This document shows positions 26,032-34,526 of a stretch of 43,073 bases of DNA, piece by piece. The position numbers and the translations under genes are program-made. The notes below the pieces were generated by a model. It did not search any database. It saw nothing but the letters and a program-made list of their open reading frames with translations, and was not told where the DNA came from. Origin of the DNA: Actinomadura alba (GTDB taxonomy: Bacteria; Actinomycetota; Actinomycetes; Streptosporangiales; Streptosporangiaceae); assembly GCF_014323705.1 (NCBI RefSeq), contig NZ_JABVEC010000050.1, forward strand, positions 1-43,073. The letters are read 5' to 3'. Numbering within the stretch: the first letter of the stretch is position 1; every line of letters starts with the position of its first letter.

Positions 26032-28356
26032 GTGCGCGTTGCAGATGCGGATTCGGAGAACATCGTCGTCAAGCTCGTCCGGCTGGTGGGTGCGGCTGTC
26101 GTCGCGGGTGTCCTGGTCGCCTTCATCGCGTTGCCCGTGGTGGGCAGCACCGGCGTGTCGGCCCGGAACGCCTCCGACAGTTTCCAGAACATGCCGTCCG
26201 ACCTGAAGACGACCCCGCCACCCGAGAAGACCGTGTTGTACGACACGGCGGGCAAGCCAATCGCCACCTTCTTCGACAAGTACCGCGAGTCGGTGCGGCT
26301 CGACCAGGTCAACCCCATCATGAAGAGGGCGATCGTCGCCATCGAGGACTCGCGCTTCTACGAGCACGGCGCGCTGGACGCGAAGGGCGCCTTCCGCGCG
26401 CTCGCGACGAACGTCGAGTCCGGCGAGACCGCGCAGGGCGGGTCGACGCTCACGCAGCAGTACGTCAAGAACCTGCTCGTCGAGAACGCCAAGACCGATG
26501 AGGAGTACCGCGCCGCCATCGCGCCGACCGCCGGCCGCAAGCTGCGCGAGCTCCGCTACGCCCTCGACATCGAGCAGAAGATGTCGAAGGACCAGATCCT
26601 CGAGGGCTATCTCAACATCGCCTACTTCGGCGGCGGCGCCTACGGCGTGCAGGCCGCCTCAAAGCGCTACTTCAGCAAGCCCGCGTCCAAGCTGAACCTG
26701 GAGCAGGCCGCGCTGCTCGCCGGAATCACCAAGAACCCGTCCGCCTTCGACCCGACGCTCAACCCGAAGGACGCGCGCAACCGGCGCAACACCGTCCTCG
26801 ACCGCATGGCGGAGCTGCGCATCGTCACCAAGGCCCAGGCCGACGCGGCGAAGAACAAGCCGGTCAAACTCAACGAGACCAAGCCGGAGGGCGGCTGCGA
26901 GACCAGCACGGCGCCGTTCTTCTGCGAGTACGTCCGGTACGAGATGCTCGACATCCTGGCCAAGGGCAAGAAGGACGCCAAGTCCCGTGAGAACGCCAAG
27001 CGCCAGCTACAGCGCGGCGGCTTCACCGTCCGTACGACGCTGGACCCGCAGGCGCAGAAGGCGGCGCAGAACGGCATCCTCGACCGCGTCGCCGTGACGA
27101 ACGACCGGTCGTCCGCCCAGACGATGGTCGAGCCCGGCACCGGCAAGATCAAGGCGATGGCGGTGAACCGCAAGTTCGGCAACAAGCGCAAGAAGGGCGA
27201 GACCGTCCTCAACCTCGCCGCCGACATGGCGCACGGCGGCGGCTACGGCTACACGGCGGGGTCCACGTTCAAGATCTTCACGCTGGCCGCGGCGCTCGAC
27301 AAGGGCATCCCGATCCGGACCACCATCAACTCTCCGCACACCATCACCATCAGCGGGTTCAAATCCTGCAACGGTTCGAACTTCACTGAACCGTGGCGGG
27401 TCAGCAACTCCAGCGAGAGCGAGGACGGCAACTTCAACCTGCGCAACGGCACCTGGCACTCCGTCAACACGTTCTACGCCGAGCTCGAGAAGCGGGTCGG
27501 CCTGTGCGAATCGGTCAAGATGGCCGAGCGGTTCGGGCTGCGGCAGGTCACCGGCAAGCCCCTGAAGCAGATCCCGTCGCAGGTCCTCGGCGCCAACGAG
27601 GTCGACGTCACCAACCTGGCCGCCGCCTACGCCGGGTTCGCCGCCCGCGGCAAGTACTGCCCACCGGTCGCCATCACCGAGGTCACCGACCCCGACGGCA
27701 AGGCGCTGAAGCTGCCCAAGACCCAGTGCAGGCAGGCCATCGACGAGGACGTCGCCGACCAGGTCAACGACATCCTCCGTGGTGTGCTGACCAAAGGCAC
27801 CGCCGTCGGCATCGGAAACGTCGGCCGCCCGGCCGCCGGCAAGACCGGTACTTGCGAGGAGTTCACCTGCGCGCTCTTCGCCGGCTACACGCCCGACCTC
27901 GCCTCGGCGGTCTGGTACGGCGACGCCGACTACCCCTGGAAGTACCGGGTGACCGGCATCTACGGCGCCACGATCCCCGGACCGATCTGGGCGCAGAGCA
28001 TGCGCAACGCGCTCAAGGGCAAGCCGGTCAGGTCGTTCAACGAGCCGAGCAACCGCTTCGGCGACGTGGAGCAGATCAGCGTCCCCGACGTGCAGGGCAT
28101 GTCCGTCCGGATCGCCAAGTCCACGCTCGAGGGGGCCGGCTTCAACGTCACCGTCTCGACGAGACCGGTGCGCTCCGGCGAGGCGCGGGGCACGGTGGCA
28201 CGCACCTCACCGGCGGGCGGCACGCAGTTCGAAGAGGGCCAGAACGTGACCATCTTCGTCAGTGACGGCAACGGAGCCGACCGCCGGGGCCGCGGAAACG
28301 GAAGCGGGAACGGCGGACGGAACAACGGCGGATTCGACTGGCCGTTCGGCAACTGA
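26032..28356 (+). CDS. Class A penicillin-binding protein with PASTA domain (PonA2-like)
   Basis: A 774-aa bifunctional peptidoglycan synthase. A membrane anchor (about 14-40) precedes the glycosyltransferase domain (IEDSRFYEHGALD with catalytic Glu; GGSTLTQQYVKNLL). The transpeptidase domain has STFK near 410, SVN near 478 and KTG near 604. One PASTA domain follows (about 682-744, VPDVQGMSVRIAKSTLEGAGF in parts), then a Gly/Asn/Arg-rich tail. Acts outside the cytoplasmic membrane on lipid II and muropeptides. The order WhiB-PBP-metallophosphoesterase matches Rv3681c-ponA2-Rv3683. Confidence 0.94.
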   Translation: MRVADADSENIVVKLVRLVGAAVVAGVLVAFIALPVVGSTGVSARNASDSFQNMPSDLKTTPPPEKTVLYDTAGKPIATFFDKYRESVRLDQVNPIMKRAIVAIEDSRFYEHGALDAKGAFRALATNVESGETAQGGSTLTQQYVKNLLVENAKTDEEYRAAIAPTAGRKLRELRYALDIEQKMSKDQILEGYLNIAYFGGGAYGVQAASKRYFSKPASKLNLEQAALLAGITKNPSAFDPTLNPKDARNRRNTVLDRMAELRIVTKAQADAAKNKPVKLNETKPEGGCETSTAPFFCEYVRYEMLDILAKGKKDAKSRENAKRQLQRGGFTVRTTLDPQAQKAAQNGILDRVAVTNDRSSAQTMVEPGTGKIKAMAVNRKFGNKRKKGETVLNLAADMAHGGGYGYTAGSTFKIFTLAAALDKGIPIRTTINSPHTITISGFKSCNGSNFTEPWRVSNSSESEDGNFNLRNGTWHSVNTFYAELEKRVGLCESVKMAERFGLRQVTGKPLKQIPSQVLGANEVDVTNLAAAYAGFAARGKYCPPVAITEVTDPDGKALKLPKTQCRQAIDEDVADQVNDILRGVLTKGTAVGIGNVGRPAAGKTGTCEEFTCALFAGYTPDLASAVWYGDADYPWKYRVTGIYGATIPGPIWAQSMRNALKGKPVRSFNEPSNRFGDVEQISVPDVQGMSVRIAKSTLEGAGFNVTVSTRPVRSGEARGTVARTSPAGGTQFEEGQNVTIFVSDGNGADRRGRGNGSGNGGRNNGGFDWPFGN

Positions 28357-28363
28357 CCGCCCC

Positions 28364-28395
28364 GGCCGATCCACCGGCCCGCCGGTGGATCGGCC
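28364..28395. terminator. Perfect hairpin between convergent genes
   Basis: GGCCGATCCACCGG (28364-28377) and CCGGTGGATCGGCC (28382-28395) form a 14-bp perfect stem with loop CCCG. No T-run follows. Imperfect GGCCGACCGGTGAG-like repeats continue to about 28500. Confidence 0.75.
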
Positions 28396-28501
28396 GACCG
28401 GTGAGACAGGTCGCCCAAGACCGGCCGACTGTTGAGGACGGCCGACCGGTGAGGCGGGTGGACCAGTGAGGACGGTGGGCGGCCGGTGAGCCGCCGGCCG
28501 G

Positions 28502-28966
28502 TCAGCCGGTCAAGCGGCGCTTGACCTCGGCGGCGACCCGGCCGCCCTCGGCCCGGCCGGCCACCTTGGGGTTCAGGACCTTCATGACCTGTCCCATCGC
28601 CCGCGGGCCCTCCGCGCCGGTTTCGGCGATCGCGGCCGCGACCAGGTCGGCGAGCTCCTCGTCGGACAGCTGCGCGGGCAGGTACTCCTCGAGCACGGTG
28701 CCCTCGGCCCGCTCGGCCGCCGCCTGCTCGTCTCTGCCCGCCTGGGCGAACGCCTCGGCGGCCTCACGCCGTTTCTTCGCCTCGCGGATGAGCACCTTGA
28801 CGATCTCGTCGTCGCTGAGCTCACGCGACTGCTTGCCGGCCACCTCCTCGTTGGTGACCGCCGTGAGGGACATGCGCAGCGTACGAGTCCGTACCTCGTC
28901 GCGCGCCTTCATCGCGGCCGACAGGTCGGACCGCAGCTTCTCCTTGAGGGCACTCATGGTGACCAT
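28502..28966 (-). CDS. GatB/YqeY domain protein
   Basis: A 154-aa YqeY-family protein related to the tail domain of amidotransferase subunit GatB. KEKLRSDLSAAMKARDEVRTRTLRMSLTAV, IREAKKRREAAEAF and EEYLPAQLSDEEL occur in order, and the end is MGQVMKVLNPKVAGRAEGGRVAAEVKRRL. The role of free YqeY proteins is unsettled; tRNA-linked functions have been proposed. ATG 28966 has AGGG upstream; ATG 28957 is an alternative. Upstream in-frame sequence is not conserved-looking. Confidence 0.9.
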   Translation of the reverse strand: MVTMSALKEKLRSDLSAAMKARDEVRTRTLRMSLTAVTNEEVAGKQSRELSDDEIVKVLIREAKKRREAAEAFAQAGRDEQAAAERAEGTVLEEYLPAQLSDEELADLVAAAIAETGAEGPRAMGQVMKVLNPKVAGRAEGGRVAAEVKRRLTG

Positions 28967-29102
28967 GATGCCCTGGCCACCCGTACGCCCCCACCTGCTT
29001 TTCGCCGTGGCGCGCCGTAGCGGCTGAGCGGCATGGTCGGGATGATCTGGATGATTCCGTACGTTTTGCCCATCGGCGCTCACGGTCTGGCAGCATGGGA
29101 CA

Positions 29103-30020
29103 GTGCGAAAGCTCTACGCCCTCCCCCTCGGCCTGATCGGCGCCGGTGCCGCCGGCATCGGCTACGCGTCGGTGATCGAACGTAACTGGTTCGCCCTGCG
29201 CCGGTTCGAGGTTCCCGTGCTGCCGGCCGGCCGGCAGCCCATCAAGATCCTGCACCTCTCCGACGCGCATCTCACGCCGGGCCGCAGCCGTCTGATCAAC
29301 TGGGTGCGCTCCCTCGACGCGCTCGAGCCCGATCTCGTCGTGAACACGGGCGACTCCATCTCGCACGCGGACGCCGTACCGTCCTTCCTGGACGCGCTCG
29401 GGCCACTGCTGGACCGGCCGGGCGTGTTCGTCTACGGCTCCAACGACCTCTACGCGCCGATCTTCAAGAATCCGACGCGCTATCTGTGGCGTACGAGCAA
29501 GTCCGACTACAAGAAACGGCGCGAACCCGACCTGCCGTACCGGGAGCTGGGCGCCTCGCTCGCGGCGGCCGGCTGGCTCGACCTGAACAACCGCATCGGG
29601 CGGCTGAAGGTCGGCGAGCTCGACGTCGAGTTCGGCGGGATCGACGACTCGCACATCGGCCGGGACAGGTACGACAAGGTCGCCGGCCCGGTCGACCCGC
29701 GGGCCGACCTCAACATCGGCGTGATGCACTCCCCGGAACCCCGCAATCTCGACCGGTTCGCCGCCGACGGCTACAAGCTCCTGCTCGCCGGGCACACCCA
29801 CGGCGGCCAGCTGTGCGTGCCCCTTTACGGTGCGCTGGTGACCAACTGCGGCATCGAGCCCGCACGCGTCAAGGGCCTGCACCGGCACCCCGCGGCGGGC
29901 GGTCCCGACGCCGCCTGGCTGCACGTCTCGGCGGGTCTCGGCACGTCGCCGAAGGCGCCGGTCAGGTTCTGCTGCCGGCCTGAGGCGACACTTCTCACCC
30001 TGGTGTCCCATAGCGGGTGA
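29103..30020 (+). CDS. Metallophosphoesterase (YkuE-like)
   Basis: A 305-aa calcineurin-like phosphoesterase, Rv3683 type. A hydrophobic N-terminus (about 4-22) may anchor it. The metal motifs are LSDAHL (about 52-57), NTGDSI (about 80-85), GSND in place of the usual GNHD/E, and GHTHGGQ (about 229-235). The His-to-Asp swap in the third motif changes the protonating residue and is seen in this actinobacterial group as far as I recall. Substrate unknown. GTG 29103 with no clear ribosome site. Confidence 0.88.
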   Translation: MRKLYALPLGLIGAGAAGIGYASVIERNWFALRRFEVPVLPAGRQPIKILHLSDAHLTPGRSRLINWVRSLDALEPDLVVNTGDSISHADAVPSFLDALGPLLDRPGVFVYGSNDLYAPIFKNPTRYLWRTSKSDYKKRREPDLPYRELGASLAAAGWLDLNNRIGRLKVGELDVEFGGIDDSHIGRDRYDKVAGPVDPRADLNIGVMHSPEPRNLDRFAADGYKLLLAGHTHGGQLCVPLYGALVTNCGIEPARVKGLHRHPAAGGPDAAWLHVSAGLGTSPKAPVRFCCRPEATLLTLVSHSG

Positions 30021-30089
30021 CCAGCCGGCGAGCCTTCGCCGCGGCCCTTCGCCGCGGTCGCTTCACCCGGATGCGAAGATCGGTGCAGG

Positions 30090-32651
30090 ATGCGCAAGAC
30101 ACCATCACTCGGCCGCGACGAGGCACGAACCCGTGCCCGCGTGCTTCACGTCGACTCGTACTCGGTGGACCTCGACCTCACGCGCGGTGACGAGGTCTTC
30201 GGCTCCACGACCGTGATCCGGTTCGGCTGCCGCGAGCCCGGTGCGACGACGTTCGTCGAGCTCCAGCCCGAGACCGTGCACCGCGTCGTGCTCAACGGCC
30301 GGCGGCTCGACCCGGCGTCGCTGACGGACGGACGCCTGCCACTGCCCGGCCTCGCCGCCGACAACGAGCTGCGCGTCGAGGCCGACATCCGCTACTCACG
30401 CACCGGCGAGGGGATACAGCGCTTCACCGACCCCGCCGATGACGAGGTCTACGTCCACGCCACCTGCGGACCGGATCAAGCCTCCCGGGTCTTCGCCTGC
30501 TTCGACCAGCCCGACCTCAAGGCCGTGTTCCAGGTGTCCGTCACCGCACCGGCGCACTGGACGGTGCTCGCCAACGGCGCGTGCGAGCGGAGCGCGGACG
30601 GCGTCTGGCGGTTCGCCCCCACCCAGCGGATCAGCACCTACCTGATGACCGTGGTCGGCGGCCCGCTGCACTCCGTGCACGCGGAGCACGACGGCATCCC
30701 GCTCGGGCTGCACTGCCGGCGCTCCCTCGCGCCGTACCTGGACGCCGAAGCCGAAGAGATCCTGGACATCACGCGGCGTGGCTTCGATCGCTACCACGAG
30801 CTGTTCGACCAGCGGTATCCGTTCGGGAAGTACGACCAGGCCTTCGTGCCCGAGTCGTACTTCAGCGCCGTCGAGAACGTCGCCTGCGTCAACTTCCGCG
30901 ACGACTTCCTCTTCCGCTCCGCCGTCACCGACGTCGACCGTGAGATCCGCGCCGTCGTCATCGCGCACGAACTCGCGCACATGTGGTTCGGCGACCTGGT
31001 CACCATGCGGTGGTGGGACGACCTCTGGCTGAGCGAGTCGTTCGCGGAGTACATGGGCCAGCGGGTGACCACCGGTTCCGACCGGTTCACGGGCGGATGG
31101 GCCGGCTTCGCCATCAACCGCAAGACCTGGGGGTACGACGCCGACCAGCGTCCGTCCACCCACCCGATCGCCGCCGACGGCATCGACGACACCGCCGCGG
31201 CCCTGGCGTACTTCGACGGCATCTCGTACGCGAAAGGCGCCTCCGCACTGCGCCAGCTGGTCGAGTGGGTCGGCGACGACGCCTTCCTCGCCGGTGTCAA
31301 CGAGTTCTTCGCCCGCCACCGCTTCGGCAACGCGGACCTGTCCGACCTGCTGGCCGCGCTCACCCGGACCGGAGGCCGCGACGTGCACGCGTGGGCACAG
31401 CGCTGGCTCCGTACGAGCGGAATGGACACCATCCGCACCTCGGTGACAGAGGCGGGCGGACGGCTGACCTCGGCCGAGGTGATCCACACCGGCCCGCCCG
31501 ACGATCCGGGAACCCTGCGCACGCACCGGATCCGGGTCGGGCTCTACGACCTGGTCGACGGTGCGGCCGGACGCCGGCTGGTGCGGCGTGACGGCGTCGA
31601 CGCGGACCTCTTCGCCGAACCGGGGCCGGACGGTTCCGCGCACACGCCGCTGCCCGCCCTCGCGGGCGCGCGCCGCCCCGACCTGCTGCTGCCCAACGAC
31701 GGTGACATGACGTACGCCAAGATCCGGCTGGACGCGCGGTCGTGGCAGGCGGTCACCGAGGCGCTGTCCACGGTCGAGGACCACATCACGCGGGCGATGC
31801 TCTGGGCCACCGCCCGTGACATGGTGCGCGACGCGGAGCTGCCGCCCGCCGACTACCTCGCGCTCACCGGCGCCCATCTGGCCGCCGAGCCCGTGGGCGC
31901 CATCGTGGAGGCCGTACTGGCATTCGGCCGCCGGCAGATCGCCGACCGCTTCGTGCCCCTGCCCGGACGCGAAGCAGCGCTCGCGACGCTCTCCGGAGTC
32001 TGCCGCGAGATCATGTCGCGTGCCGAAGGCGACCCGGCCCGCGCCGGGCTGCGACTGGCCGCCGTACGGGTCCTGATCACCTGTGCCATGACCACGGACG
32101 AGCTCGCCGAGATACGGGCTTGGCTGCTGGCGGGGCAGGTCCCCGGCGGGCCCGACCTCGACGCGGAACTGCGCTGGAGCGCCCTGCTGCGGTTGTGCGC
32201 CTCAGGCACGGCGGGTGAGGCGCAGATCGTCGCCGAACTGACGCGCGATCCGAGCGCGAGGGGCCGGGAGGGCGCGGCCCGCTGCCGCGCGGCCCTCCCC
32301 GACGCGGCGGCGAAGGAACGCGCCTGGCAGCGGCTCTTCAGCGTGGACGAGCAGTCCGACCACCTGCTGGGCGCCATCGCCGACGGTTTCTGGGATCCGG
32401 GACGGCCGGAGTCGACCAGCCGCTATGTGGACCGCTACTTCGCCGAGATCCCCGAGTCCCGGACCCGCGGCCCGGTGGCGTGCCGGCTCCTCAGCGGCCA
32501 GTTGTTCCCCGCCCACGCGGTCAGCCCCGAGACCGTACGAGCCGCCGAGAAGTGCCTTGATCGCGACGACCTGACGCCGAACCTGCACCGCGGGCTGACC
32601 GATCAACTCGACGATCTGCGCCGCGCACTCCGGGTGCGGTCCGCCGGTTGA
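30090..32651 (+). CDS. pepN: Aminopeptidase N
   Basis: An 853-aa zinc metallopeptidase of family M1 that trims N-terminal residues from peptides. The zinc motif HELAHMWFGDL (about 293-303) with the distal Glu in SESFAEY is intact. The exopeptidase GAMEN motif appears as SAVEN (about 259-263). N-terminal beta domain (VDSYSVDLDLTRGDEVFGSTT in parts) and the C-terminal helical domain (ERAP1_C-like) complete the standard architecture and length. Begins with ATG 30090. Followed directly by the tRNA-Pro gene. Confidence 0.95.
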   Translation: MRKTPSLGRDEARTRARVLHVDSYSVDLDLTRGDEVFGSTTVIRFGCREPGATTFVELQPETVHRVVLNGRRLDPASLTDGRLPLPGLAADNELRVEADIRYSRTGEGIQRFTDPADDEVYVHATCGPDQASRVFACFDQPDLKAVFQVSVTAPAHWTVLANGACERSADGVWRFAPTQRISTYLMTVVGGPLHSVHAEHDGIPLGLHCRRSLAPYLDAEAEEILDITRRGFDRYHELFDQRYPFGKYDQAFVPESYFSAVENVACVNFRDDFLFRSAVTDVDREIRAVVIAHELAHMWFGDLVTMRWWDDLWLSESFAEYMGQRVTTGSDRFTGGWAGFAINRKTWGYDADQRPSTHPIAADGIDDTAAALAYFDGISYAKGASALRQLVEWVGDDAFLAGVNEFFARHRFGNADLSDLLAALTRTGGRDVHAWAQRWLRTSGMDTIRTSVTEAGGRLTSAEVIHTGPPDDPGTLRTHRIRVGLYDLVDGAAGRRLVRRDGVDADLFAEPGPDGSAHTPLPALAGARRPDLLLPNDGDMTYAKIRLDARSWQAVTEALSTVEDHITRAMLWATARDMVRDAELPPADYLALTGAHLAAEPVGAIVEAVLAFGRRQIADRFVPLPGREAALATLSGVCREIMSRAEGDPARAGLRLAAVRVLITCAMTTDELAEIRAWLLAGQVPGGPDLDAELRWSALLRLCASGTAGEAQIVAELTRDPSARGREGAARCRAALPDAAAKERAWQRLFSVDEQSDHLLGAIADGFWDPGRPESTSRYVDRYFAEIPESRTRGPVACRLLSGQLFPAHAVSPETVRAAEKCLDRDDLTPNLHRGLTDQLDDLRRALRVRSAG

Positions 32652-32716
32652 TCGCGGAGGAGGATCATGGCTGGACGCCCGGCTTTTATTGGAGCACGGG
32701 CACTCATGGGATCCGC

Positions 32717-32722
32717 TAGACT
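32717..32722 (+). promoter_or_regulatory. Candidate -10 element for tRNA-Pro
   Basis: TAGACT matches TANNNT and lies 45 nt before the mature tRNA. The -35 region is not clear. Confidence 0.4.
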
Positions 32723-32767
32723 TGCGGAGGCGCCAGGAGGGACGTACGCCCTCCAGCGTGCCACCAG

Positions 32768-32841
32768 CGGGGTGTAGCGCAGCTTGGCAGCGCGCTTCGT
32801 TCGGGACGAAGAGGTCGTGGGTTCAAATCCCGCCACCCCGA
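32768..32841 (+). tRNA. tRNA-Pro (anticodon CGG)
   Basis: A 74-nt cloverleaf. The acceptor CGGGGTG pairs with CACCCCG. The anticodon stem CTTCG/CGAAG encloses the loop TTCGGGA, giving anticodon CGG. The T arm GTGGGTTCAAATCCCGC is standard. No CCA is encoded. The gene is complete, although the integrated element begins at its 3' end, so the element restores the tRNA sequence. The 3' half is the presumed attachment site. Confidence 0.95.
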
Positions 32842-32862
32842 CGCAAGGTTGAGGCAGTTCGG

Positions 32863-32903
32863 ATGGGGTTTCGGAGTTCGCTCCGGAGCCCCATTTCGAT
32901 CTT
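32863..32903. terminator. Strong bidirectional terminator between tRNA-Pro and int
   Basis: A 14-bp stem (32863-32876 with 32881-32894, two G-T wobbles) closed by the TTCG tetraloop and followed by TTCGATCTT. It separates the tRNA from the convergent int gene. Confidence 0.85.
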
Positions 32904-32937
32904 GTAGGCCGGTCGGGAGCCAATCGGGGAGCCACCG

Positions 32938-34116
32938 TCACGCGGACTTGCTCGGACTGAAGATGCTGTTCATGGTCTCGGCTCCCTTGGTGATGACCGG
33001 CTTGAGCTGGTGCCGGTACACCTCCTCGGTCACCGCGGTGCTGGAGTGCCCGACGAGATCGGCGATGGTCTCGATGGGCACACCGTTGTCACTCATGATC
33101 GATACGAACGAGTGGCGGAGTTCGCGGGGAGTCCAATTCTGCCCGATGCGCGCCTTCTTGGTGATCGCCCGAAACCCTCGCCGGACGTTCGCGGCGTCGA
33201 GCGGCGTGCCGGTCTGGGAGCAGAACACGAGGCCGTGATCCTGCCATGCCTCGCCGGTCTTGAGCCGCTGCGCGGCCTGTCTCGTGTGATGGACCCGTAG
33301 CGCCTGGGCGGCCTCACCGGGCAGCTCCAGAGTGCGGCGCGACTTGCGGGTCTTGGTGTCGCCGTGTGCCCGTACGGACCGCCAGACGTAGACGGCGAAG
33401 CGCTCATGGTCGAAGCCGGCTTGGGTGACCGGCCGCCATCCTTTCTCGTCGTCGACCCAAGCGACGACGTGCTCCCAGCGAAGCGCGCGTGCCTCCTCGG
33501 TCCGGATGCCGGTCATGAGACTGAGCACGACATAGGCGTTCATCGAAGACGACTTGGCGCTGTCGAGCACGGCCGTCGCCTGTTCCAGGGTCAGCGCCCT
33601 GCTCGGCCGCCCGGCACGTCCCTTCGGTGTGATGACCAACTCGGCCACGTTCCGAAGCACCTTGTCGCGGGCCTGTGCCTGCCGGATCGCCCGCTTGAGG
33701 ATCGAGTGCACGCCTTGCAGCGTGCGGGTCGACAGCTTGCCGGTGAGCCCGTCGAGCCATTCGTCCACGTGGTCGGCACGCAGGTCGTTGAGCTTGCCCG
33801 CGCCGATCAGCGGGATCACGTGCTTCTCGGCGAGGATGCGCACCGTGGTGACCGTTGCCGGGTCGCGGCCCTTGAGCCCTTTGGACAGCCAGTCCTCGAC
33901 CGCATTGCGGACCGTGTAGTTCGCCGGACTCTCGACGCCGGACTCAAGGTCCTTGACGGCCTTGCTCAGCTTGTCCCTGACGTCGGTCTTGTGCTTCCCC
34001 TTCCTCTTGAGCCGCTTGCGCCTGCCGTCGGGTCCGAACCCGAGGGAGACGGCTCCGGTGTAGCCATCGCCCTCGGGATAGATCGTCCCCTCGTACTTGC
34101 CGATGAGGATCTTCAC
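32938..34116 (-). CDS. int: Tyrosine site-specific integrase
   Basis: A 392-aa phage-type recombinase. An N-terminal Arm-binding region (about 1-60), a SAM-like core-binding domain (about 65-160) and a catalytic domain (about 172-385). Catalytic residues are Arg205 (TGIRTEEARALRW), Arg334 with box-II His replaced by Arg331 (TPRELRHS), His357 (GHSS) and nucleophile Tyr367 (EEVYRHQ). The TPRELRHS variant is common in actinomycete element integrases. GTG 34116 has AGGAGG 9 nt upstream. Likely recombines at the adjacent tRNA-Pro. The 10-bp-phased operator lies 55-77 bp upstream. Confidence 0.95.
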   Translation of the reverse strand: MKILIGKYEGTIYPEGDGYTGAVSLGFGPDGRRKRLKRKGKHKTDVRDKLSKAVKDLESGVESPANYTVRNAVEDWLSKGLKGRDPATVTTVRILAEKHVIPLIGAGKLNDLRADHVDEWLDGLTGKLSTRTLQGVHSILKRAIRQAQARDKVLRNVAELVITPKGRAGRPSRALTLEQATAVLDSAKSSSMNAYVVLSLMTGIRTEEARALRWEHVVAWVDDEKGWRPVTQAGFDHERFAVYVWRSVRAHGDTKTRKSRRTLELPGEAAQALRVHHTRQAAQRLKTGEAWQDHGLVFCSQTGTPLDAANVRRGFRAITKKARIGQNWTPRELRHSFVSIMSDNGVPIETIADLVGHSSTAVTEEVYRHQLKPVITKGAETMNSIFSPSKSA

Positions 34117-34170
34117 TCGGCGAAACCTCCTTGGGGGATTGAGGTGAGCCGGTCACCAGCCACGTTAACA

Positions 34171-34193
34171 GAGACGTCCCAAGACGTCCCTAG
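34171..34193. promoter_or_regulatory. GGGACGTC tandem operator before int
   Basis: AGACGTCCC occurs at 34172-34180 and again at 34182-34190, i.e. 10 bp apart. Read toward int it is GGGACGTCT-T-GGGACGTCT. It overlaps the xis stop codon and lies 55-77 bp before the int start. Confidence 0.65.
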
Positions 34194-34375
34194 CGTTGTG
34201 GTGAGCAATTCTCGTCTTCGAGGGCGCCGACGAACTGAGTGAGGTGGTCGTCGGTGATGCGGCGGAGCTTGCCGATTTTGATGCTGCGGAGCTGGCCGGT
34301 GCGGAGCAGGAAGTAGACCTTGTCGCGGCCGATCTGGAGGATCTCGGCGACCTGTTCGACGGTGTATGCCTTCAC
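34190..34375 (-). CDS. xis: Excisionase (MerR-like HTH)
   Basis: A 61-aa DNA-binding protein: MKAYTVEQVAEILQIGRDKV, then LLRTGQLRSIKIGKLRRI, the typical winged helix of AICE/phage excisionases that bends DNA so that Int can excise the element. GTG 34375 is chosen because AGGAGG lies 5 nt upstream. In-frame upstream sequence (to 34597) is a Ser/Thr/Pro-rich stretch overlapping tra and is probably not translated as part of Xis. Lies 73 bp before int on the same strand. Confidence 0.87.
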   Translation of the reverse strand: MKAYTVEQVAEILQIGRDKVYFLLRTGQLRSIKIGKLRRITDDHLTQFVGALEDENCSPQR

Positions 34376-34526
34376 GCTCACCTCCTGGGGTCCCGAGCGA
34401 TCTCGGGTGGGCCTGGGCTCGTTGTTGGTCTCCGTTCGTGACGGTGAGTGGTTGTCTTCGTCTTCGTCTGTGGCTTGTCTATGCGCCTTACGTGCAGGCG
34501 CGCGTGGGGTCGTAGACGTAGACGAG

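Noticed and set aside
32603..32941. Minus-strand reading with 'GVAGFEPTTSSSRTKRAAKLRYTPL'-like text
   Set aside because: It is the antisense of the tRNA-Pro gene, a well-known false protein; it also covers the terminator.
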